Source: CAYLUN01 sp964386865 (GTDB lineage Bacteria; Verrucomicrobiota; Kiritimatiellia; RFP12; UBA1067). From it: DNA of 18,894 nt. The position numbers and the translations under genes were made by a program. The DNA is taken from contig CAYLUN010000100.1 of NCBI GenBank assembly GCA_964386865.1, positions 1 to 18,894 of the forward strand, written 5' to 3'. Under the pieces are notes generated by a model that was given only the letters and a program-made list of their open reading frames with translations, was not told the origin of the DNA and did not search any database. Positions 14,205 through 18,894 of the stretch are shown piece by piece; the first letter of the stretch is position 1; each line of letters begins with the position of its first letter.

Positions 14205-14609
14205 ATGGGATGCGGATGCAAGAGTCCGGCGGCTAAAGTCGGGACCAGGGAGCAGGAGCGGGCGCGGATCGTCGAGTCGTTCGACGTGTTCGGGCTCGGC
14301 GAGCGCGAGCGGGGCGAGATCCTTGAGGCGCTTGACTCGGGCAAGTGGGATTGGTACCGTGACTGCGACGGTTGTACACTGGTGTCTGAGGTCTACTGGC
14401 CGAACAAGTACTTTCCTCCGTGCCTGCGTCATGACTACGATTTTCTGACCAGCGGGGATGGCTTGGCGGCCAATGCGCGGTTCTTCCGCATCATGCGGGC
14501 CTACGGCATGACGCGTGTCCGCGCCGCCGTTCGTTGGCTCGGTGTAACGGCCGGTTGGTTCGGTTGGTTTAAGTGGCGTAATATTTATGCGATGGGTAAA
14601 CGTGGGTAA
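14205..14609 (+). CDS. PLA2-like HD-motif phage protein
   Basis: A 134-residue protein. ATG 14205 is chosen because AGGGGG at 14192-14197 sits correctly and the start follows the lipoprotein stop; the longer frame from 14103 overlaps that gene. The core YFPPCLRHDYDFLTSGDG followed by ANARFFRIMRAYG (about residues 65-95) resembles phospholipase A2-like folds, where a His-Asp pair in a C-x-x-H-D-x-x-[YF] helix is catalytic. The C terminus RAAVRWLGVTAGWFGWFKWRN is aromatic and could be membrane-active. A role in envelope attack during lysis or entry is plausible. Its N terminus, MGCGCKS, is not a normal signal peptide. It is the last gene before the attachment site. Confidence 0.5.
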   Translation: MGCGCKSPAAKVGTREQERARIVESFDVFGLGERERGEILEALDSGKWDWYRDCDGCTLVSEVYWPNKYFPPCLRHDYDFLTSGDGLAANARFFRIMRAYGMTRVRAAVRWLGVTAGWFGWFKWRNIYAMGKRG

Positions 14610-14610
14610 C

Positions 14611-14649
14611 TTATCAACAGGTTATTACTGTGTACAACCTGTGTACACA
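14611..14649. repeat. Short repeats beside the attachment site
   Basis: CTGTGTACA occurs at 14628-14636 and 14639-14647, an 11-base spacing (one helical turn). The same bases form the inverted repeat TGTGTAC-n7-GTACACA (14629-14649), and ACAGGTT/AACCTGT (14617-14623, 14636-14642) is a second one. Such helically phased repeats near an integration end are typical of integrase-arm or excisionase binding sites. TTATCAACA at 14611-14619 is one base from a DnaA box. Confidence 0.4.
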
Positions 14650-14690
14650 ATGCCGATTACTGATGACAGCAAATGTTAAAAAACACCAAT

Positions 14691-14705
14691 AAAAACGAGG
14701 TTTTT
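14691..14705 (+). terminator. Weak hairpin after the last element gene
   Basis: AAAAAC-GAG-GTTTTT, 6 pairs with a 3-base loop and an internal T-run. It is too weak and AT-only to call firmly. It may end the head operon or belong to the integrase core region, which also holds TTTGAAAATTTGAAAAC. Confidence 0.25.
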
Positions 14706-14720
14706 GAAAATTTGAAAACG

Positions 14721-14755
14721 GTCTCTGATGGGTTCGATTCCCATCGCCCGCTCCA
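14721..14755 (+). other. attR: Attachment site (attR-type): 3' end of a tRNA-Gly gene
   Basis: A T-arm (stem 14728-14732/14740-14744, loop TTCGATT), a 3' acceptor strand CGCCCGC (14745-14751), discriminator T and encoded CCA (14753-14755) are present. No matching GCGGGCG acceptor, D-arm or anticodon arm lies in the preceding 100 bases. It is a 3' fragment, not a gene. U73 and the expected 5' GCGGGCG point to tRNA-Gly. Elements that integrate at tRNA 3' ends rebuild the gene at one end and leave such a scar at the other. The element therefore lies to the left, with an intact tRNA-Gly expected at its far end. The exact core start (14721-14728) is uncertain. Confidence 0.8.
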
Positions 14756-14758
14756 TTT

Positions 14759-14797
14759 CCGTAAGATGCTTAAAAATAAGCAACTTACGGTTTTTTT
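14759..14797 (+). terminator. Native terminator of the displaced host tRNA-Gly gene
   Basis: CCGTAAG...CTTACGG with inner pairing GCTTA/TAAGC, then seven T's. It lies 3 bases after the CCA end of the tRNA fragment, as a tRNA terminator should. This supports 14756 onward being host DNA. Confidence 0.85.
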
Positions 14798-15324
14798 ATA
14801 CCTTTAATAAGTGTCAACTTATAATGACACTTATAACAGAGACTAGTTGGTTTTATGCAGTGCCGCTTGAATCTGACAGCCAAGACTCGATATTCTTTAC
14901 GCCGTCATTGTGATGACGAAAGGCAGGGGCGCATGAGCAATAATTCAAAGCGGGGCCTGCTTCTCCGGACAGATAAGAAGAAAAGGCCAAAGCCAAAATA
15001 ATGGCAGCTCCACGAACCGCTGTTGCCGCAGAGGAAGATCCGCGCGGCAAGTTCCTGTTCTGCATGGGTAAGATGGTCCGCCTGATCAAGTGCGCTCAGT
15101 GTGAGGTTCCCCCCTCTTTGTAGTATACGCCTGACGGTCAGCAAGACGATTATTTGAGGAGCTCCTGCACGCTTGAGATCGAGACGGTGCCGCCGAACCG
15201 CTTCGGCCGGAGCCGCTGCGGATACGGCTGGATCCCGATATCGGCACACCGTAAAGTTTCAAGAACATGACGAACCCGACGATGCCGCCGTCGGATTCGT
15301 CCAATTCATCAAATAGCCGTTCAT

Positions 15325-15367
15325 CGAACTTGTGACACGCGTATATTATATGCGTGTCTCAAGTTCG
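15325..15367. repeat. 43-nt near-perfect palindrome
   Basis: The 16-base arms CGAACTTGTGACACGC and GCGTGTCTCAAGTTCG differ at one pair. The AT-rich centre GTATATTATAT can itself pair almost to the middle. It lies 185 bases upstream of the sensor kinase gene. It could be a regulator operator, a cruciform or a mobile-repeat remnant. Confidence 0.7.
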
Positions 15368-15496
15368 ACGGCTGCTCACCCGCGCCGAAGCAAAAGCGAA
15401 AACCGCCGCACGGAATCAGCCGCCGGGTGTCACACACGGGTAAAAATGGGGGCTTCACGGGGGCGCTTGAGGGTGTTAGATAGCACGTTTGTGCGG

Positions 15497-15525
15497 TTGA
15501 AAGGGGCAGTGCATCCTGATAACCT
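15497..15525 (+). promoter_or_regulatory. Possible sigma-70 promoter of the sensor kinase gene
   Basis: TTGAAA at 15497-15502, a 17-base spacer, then TAACCT at 15520-15525. The -35 matches 5 of 6 and the -10 matches 3 of 6. The leader before the start at 15552 would be about 20 bases, with GCAGGTG as the ribosome binding site. Confidence 0.3.
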
Positions 15526-15551
15526 TTTAAGCGAAAGCAGGTGAACAATCC

Positions 15552-18521
15552 ATGTGGTGTAGATCCGCCATAACCGCTCTCCTTTTATTGGTGTGCTTGC
15601 GGTCCGCTGAGGCAAGTCAGGAGCCGGAGTCCTTGCTCAGCCGATTTACCGTGCAGCGGTGGACGCGGGAGGAAGGCTTGCCGCAAAACAGCGTCAAGAC
15701 GATCTGCTTTGGCCCTGACGGTCTGCTGTGGGGTGCGGCTGGCACCCAGCTCTGGCGGTTCGACGGCGTACGCTTTGCGGCGGGGCCTGCCATCGACGAG
15801 CCGCGGAGTTTCTCACGCAGTATTTTCCGCGTTCTTTTCGACGGGCTTGGACGACTGACGGTCATCAGGCGCGGTGCGGTCGGGCTGGTTCACGATGGCT
15901 CTTGGCGTACGTTGCCGGAGTGGGACTACAAGCGGTTGCGGCAAGTCTACGACGTTGTGGTCGCTTCCAACCGGCTTGTCTGCCTGACGGATGTCGCCGT
16001 CGGTCTCTCGGCTCAGGAGGGGTGGCGTTTGGCCGCCGTGGAGCCTTCCGTTTCCAGCAACATAAACTGTCGGAAAGGGAGCTGTGCTCCCGACGGAACG
16101 ATCTGGATTGCCGCGCAAGGGGGACTCTACCGTCTCGCTGGGGAGCGATGCGTGCGCGTTCCCGTGCCCATCGCGCGGCAGGACTTAGCTTACGAGGCGG
16201 TTCACGCGGGCGTGTCCGGCGACGTGTGGGTGTATCGGCACCCCGGCGACTTCTTCAAGTTCAGCAAGGGTGTGTGGGCCGCGTTGCCGCCTGTTCCGAG
16301 CCTGGCGCAGTCGCGCCTGGGCGTCACGGCGATGGTCGAGCGGCGTCCTGGCGAATTGTGGGCGGGCGGTCAGCATGGGCTGTATCGCTGGGACGGGAGA
16401 AGTTGGAACGCGCTCTACACGGGAGAGGGGCTCTATCCGCCCGGAATCAACGATCTGTGCGTCGACGCTCGGGGGCGGGTCTGGGCGGGCACCGAGGGCG
16501 GCGGGCTTCTTTGTTTCAGGGAGCGGGTCGTGGACATGGTCAGGGTTGAGAAGGGGCCGGCCGTCCAGACCTTCACCGCGCTTCACGAGTGCGGAGACGG
16601 CACGCTCTTGGCCGGGATTGCCGGGAGCGGGCTTTGGCGCGGGACGCTGGATAAGGGGTTCGAGCCGATGGCGTGTGATCCGTTCTCATCGCAGGCGACG
16701 GTATTCTCGGTCTGCGACGATCAGTCAGGTGGGCTGTGGCTGGGCGCGCTGGGGCATCACCTGATGCGGCGCGACGCGCTGGGGCAAAATCAGGTGATCT
16801 ATCCTGGCAAGCGGGTGCCGTTCATGGACGCTGGCGTACGCGCGCTTCTAAGCGCTCGGGACGGGAGACTGTGGGTCGGTACGCAGCGCGGAGTGATGGT
16901 TTATGCCGAGCCTGAAGGGCTGGACTGGCCGAAGCACCAGATTCCGAATACGGTAAACGCGCTGGCGGGGGGAACAAATGCGACGGTCTGGGCCGCAAGC
17001 GAAAGCGAGGGCGTGTTGGCATTCGAGGGAAAGTCGCTCGCCTGGAAAGCGGCGAATGAGGGGTTGCCCGCGCCCGTGTCGTGCGTGGAGACGGTCTATG
17101 CGGACCGCGATGGCTTGCTGTGGTGCGGAGGGAGTTTTGGCTTGGCCTGGCGCGATAGAGAGCGGTGGCGCTTGGTCGCGATGTCCTTGCTGGAAGGGAC
17201 GCGTGTCGTGATGGTGCTGGACGACGATGCGGGGCACCTGTGGCTGGGCACGGACAAGGGAATCATCCGGCTTAGCCGTTCTGCGCTTCTTGGCATCACG
17301 GCGCCTGAGCATGCCGATGCCGAGTTAACGCTGCGCAAGGAGGACGGTCTCGACGACGAGTTTTGTTCGGGAGGCTTCAGCCCGGCGGGCCTGCGGATGG
17401 CCGACGGAAGGCTGCTCTTCCCCACACGTAACGGGCTGGCGGTGGTGACCCCGTCGGCGGTCAGCGAGCCACTGCTGTCTGCGCCTGTCTACGTGGATGA
17501 GGTGGTGACGGACGACGGCCGCATCCGCTGGAGGCGCTCGTTCGGGCCGCACGCGTCGACCGTGCCGATCACGGTCGGAATGCCGGCCGGGACGCGGAGC
17601 ATAAGCGTCCGGTGGCTGACAGCCGAACCCGGCAGCGGGAGGACGGCGCGCTTCAGGGCCGCGTTGCAGGGAAACGGCTACTGGCGGGCGGGCGACACGT
17701 TTCTGCGTGAGGCAACGTACGATAACCTGACGCCCGGCAGCTATCAGTTCACGCTGAGTGTGCAGCACCGGACTAGTCACTGGACACCCGCTGCTGAGGT
17801 GTTGCTGACGGTGCAGCCGTTTTGGTGGCAGAGCACCAGCGCGCGCGTGCTGTTCGTGGTGGCTCTATTTGCCGGTGTGGGCGGGTTGGGCTGGTGGGGC
17901 GCGCGCCGCCGCGCGAAACGGCTGCGTAAAACAGATGCGTTGCGGCTGCGCATCGCTCGCGACCTGCATGACGAGATCGGCGCGAACCTGGGCGGCGTGG
18001 CCTTGCTGCTGGATTTAGCGGGTGCGCAAGGGGACGCAGAGTCCTTCGAGCGGATCCGCTCGATCGTGACCCAGAGCATCGGGACGCTCAAAGACTTGGT
18101 TTGGATGATCGACCCGGCGCACGACAACGCCTCGGATCTGGTGGCCCGCGTCAAAGAAGCGGCCGCGATGCTGTTGTCGGCCACGCCCTATTCGGTCCGC
18201 GTGGAGGGGGACTTCGGAGATATGCGCATCCCGACGGCGGTTCGGCGTAACGTGCTGCCGATCATCAAGGAGGCGCTTCATAATGTGGTCAAGCACGCGC
18301 ACGCCAGCAGGGCGGATTTGCTCGTCGCTCGCCACGGACGCCGGCTACGACTGGTGATAGAGGACGACGGCGTCGGTTTTGACGGGGGCGCCGCGAAGGC
18401 CGGGCATGGACTGAGAAACATGCGGCGCCGAGCCGAAGAGATGCAGGCTAAGTTTCTGGTCGAGCGACGGGCAGAGGGTGGCACGCGTGTGACGCTCGAC
18501 ATCCCGCTGATAAAGGATTAA
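15552..18521 (+). CDS. Beta-propeller sensor histidine kinase (HisKA_3)
   Basis: A 989-residue membrane sensor that should phosphorylate the response regulator encoded next to it. Order: signal peptide (1-21); a periplasmic two-component-regulator propeller (about 30-640) with repeated strands such as GLWLGALG, GRLWVGTQRGVMVY and GHLWLGTDKGIIRLS, probably two seven-bladed propellers; a Y_Y_Y-type domain (about 690-757); one membrane helix (about 766-784); a HisKA_3 dimerisation domain with phospho-acceptor H806 in RIARDLHDEIG; and HATPase_c with an N box (KEALHNVVKHAHAS, about 907-920), G1 (EDDGVGFDG) and G2 (GHGLRNM). All catalytic motifs are present. Kinases of this build often sense glycans or degradation products, but the ligand here is unknown. 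It lies on the host side of the attachment site. Confidence 0.95.
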   Translation: MWCRSAITALLLLVCLRSAEASQEPESLLSRFTVQRWTREEGLPQNSVKTICFGPDGLLWGAAGTQLWRFDGVRFAAGPAIDEPRSFSRSIFRVLFDGLGRLTVIRRGAVGLVHDGSWRTLPEWDYKRLRQVYDVVVASNRLVCLTDVAVGLSAQEGWRLAAVEPSVSSNINCRKGSCAPDGTIWIAAQGGLYRLAGERCVRVPVPIARQDLAYEAVHAGVSGDVWVYRHPGDFFKFSKGVWAALPPVPSLAQSRLGVTAMVERRPGELWAGGQHGLYRWDGRSWNALYTGEGLYPPGINDLCVDARGRVWAGTEGGGLLCFRERVVDMVRVEKGPAVQTFTALHECGDGTLLAGIAGSGLWRGTLDKGFEPMACDPFSSQATVFSVCDDQSGGLWLGALGHHLMRRDALGQNQVIYPGKRVPFMDAGVRALLSARDGRLWVGTQRGVMVYAEPEGLDWPKHQIPNTVNALAGGTNATVWAASESEGVLAFEGKSLAWKAANEGLPAPVSCVETVYADRDGLLWCGGSFGLAWRDRERWRLVAMSLLEGTRVVMVLDDDAGHLWLGTDKGIIRLSRSALLGITAPEHADAELTLRKEDGLDDEFCSGGFSPAGLRMADGRLLFPTRNGLAVVTPSAVSEPLLSAPVYVDEVVTDDGRIRWRRSFGPHASTVPITVGMPAGTRSISVRWLTAEPGSGRTARFRAALQGNGYWRAGDTFLREATYDNLTPGSYQFTLSVQHRTSHWTPAAEVLLTVQPFWWQSTSARVLFVVALFAGVGGLGWWGARRRAKRLRKTDALRLRIARDLHDEIGANLGGVALLLDLAGAQGDAESFERIRSIVTQSIGTLKDLVWMIDPAHDNASDLVARVKEAAAMLLSATPYSVRVEGDFGDMRIPTAVRRNVLPIIKEALHNVVKHAHASRADLLVARHGRRLRLVIEDDGVGFDGGAAKAGHGLRNMRRRAEEMQAKFLVERRAEGGTRVTLDIPLIKD

Positions 18522-18523
18522 GC

Positions 18524-18894
18524 ATGGAACAGAACACGCAAGGTTCTCTGAGCGTTTGGGTCGTGGAAGACAATGCAGCCTACCGCGACGCGCTGACACT
18601 GGTCTTCCGTAAGACGGAGGACATCGTCTGCCCGAGGCAGTTCGACTGCGTCGAGGCCGCCTTGGACGCGCTCGCAAGGGAAGCGCCTCCCAGCGTGATC
18701 CTTCTGGATGTCGACCTGCCGGGCATGGATGGCATCACGGCGATTTCACATTTCAAGTCGGCGGCGCCGGCGTGCTGCATCGTGATGCTGACGGTCTTTG
18801 AAGATCACAGCAAAGTCTACCGCGCGATTTGCGCCGGAGCTTCCGGCTACCTCATCAAGACCTCGACTTCCGTGCAGGTGGTCGAGGCGATCCG
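18524..18894 (+). CDS. NarL-type response regulator, truncated by the window edge
   Basis: Starts at ATG 18524, two bases after the kinase stop, so the two are co-transcribed. The 123 visible residues form a receiver domain: acidic pair E15-D16 (VVEDN), phospho-acceptor D62 in VILLDVDLPGMDG, T90 (MLTVFEDH) and K112 (GYLIKTS). The pattern is that of NarL/FixJ-type regulators, the normal partners of HisKA_3 kinases, so a LuxR-type HTH is expected beyond the right edge. It would take phosphate from H806 of the kinase and bind DNA. The palindrome at 15325-15367 is a possible autoregulatory site, by position only. Confidence 0.9.
   Translation, partial: MEQNTQGSLSVWVVEDNAAYRDALTLVFRKTEDIVCPRQFDCVEAALDALAREAPPSVILLDVDLPGMDGITAISHFKSAAPACCIVMLTVFEDHSKVYRAICAGASGYLIKTSTSVQVVEAI

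Larger units (their letters stand above)
14798..15551. other. Host intergenic region without a convincing gene
   Basis: About 750 bases. ATAAGTGTC-n10-GACACTTAT (14807-14834) is an inverted repeat overlapping TATAAT at 14820-14825, possibly an operator at a promoter, though no good -35 is seen. Short + strand frames at 14855 (48 codons, very basic end) and 15001 (41 codons) lack clear support. On the - strand, one frame around 15230-15340 reads protein-like (FDERLFDELDESDGGIVGF). A different frame, 15160-15260, reads DIGIQPYPQRLRPKRFGG and then stops. This pair looks like a frameshifted gene remnant. Confidence 0.5.

Noticed and set aside
14680..14755. Complete tRNA gene
   Set aside because: Only the T arm and 3' acceptor strand exist; the upstream bases are A/T-rich and cannot form the D or anticodon arms.
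14728..14913. 61-codon frame over the tRNA fragment
   Set aside because: It covers the tRNA 3' fragment and its terminator, with no ribosome binding site.
15332..15544. 70-codon + strand frame upstream of the kinase
   Set aside because: It begins inside the palindrome, has no ribosome binding site and has random composition.

Overview
The window looks like the right-hand end of an integrated phage-like element joined to its host chromosome. It is GC-rich, strongly biased to G/C at third codon positions, and almost all genes read on the + strand. The host side (from about 14756) carries a 989-residue beta-propeller sensor histidine kinase followed by a NarL-type response regulator. That architecture is common in Verrucomicrobiota/Kiritimatiellota, Acidobacteriota and Bacteroidota. 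Together with the base composition it makes a PVC-group bacterium my best guess, but this is inference and no marker gene is present.

Layout. (1) Positions 3-5939: two long, repeat-rich proteins of unknown function, the first entering from the left edge. They share seven copies of a short W-[ST]-D-x-A-R...R-R-A-K module. (2) 5953-9378: a cargo segment whose genes look less GC-rich to the eye. It holds a DUF2007-like protein with a zinc ribbon, a PD-(D/E)XK nuclease resembling the PGN_0703 family, and a second small PD-(D/E)XK-like gene cut in two by an IS110-family element of about 1.63 kb. The transposase is on the - strand, and its long upstream end has room for a bridge RNA. (3) 9427-14609: after a strong terminator, a compact head operon. 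It encodes a scaffold-like protein, two paralogous capsid-decoration-like proteins (the second fused to collagen-like and YadA-like fibre segments), a GT25-type glycosyltransferase, the major capsid protein, a connector-like protein, a holin-like membrane protein, a lipoprotein and a PLA2-like HD-motif protein. (4) 14611-14797: the attachment end. Short repeats are followed by the last ~28 nt of a tRNA-Gly gene (T arm, 3' acceptor strand, CCA) and then a Rho-independent terminator, which is what displacement of the host tRNA 3' end by integration leaves behind. (5) 14798-15551: no convincing gene, and a near-perfect 43-nt palindrome. (6) 15552-18894: the sensor kinase and the start of its response regulator.

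How the parts fit. The head operon would build a capsid carrying decoration proteins and a glycosylatable fibre, followed by lysis or envelope functions. No tail gene, terminase, portal or integrase is visible. They must lie to the left, or the element is tailless or a capsid-encoding satellite. The most notable points are the WSDEAR repeat proteins, the decoration-to-fibre fusion next to a GT25 enzyme, the clean IS110 insertion whose removal restores a reading frame, and the tRNA-Gly attachment scar.
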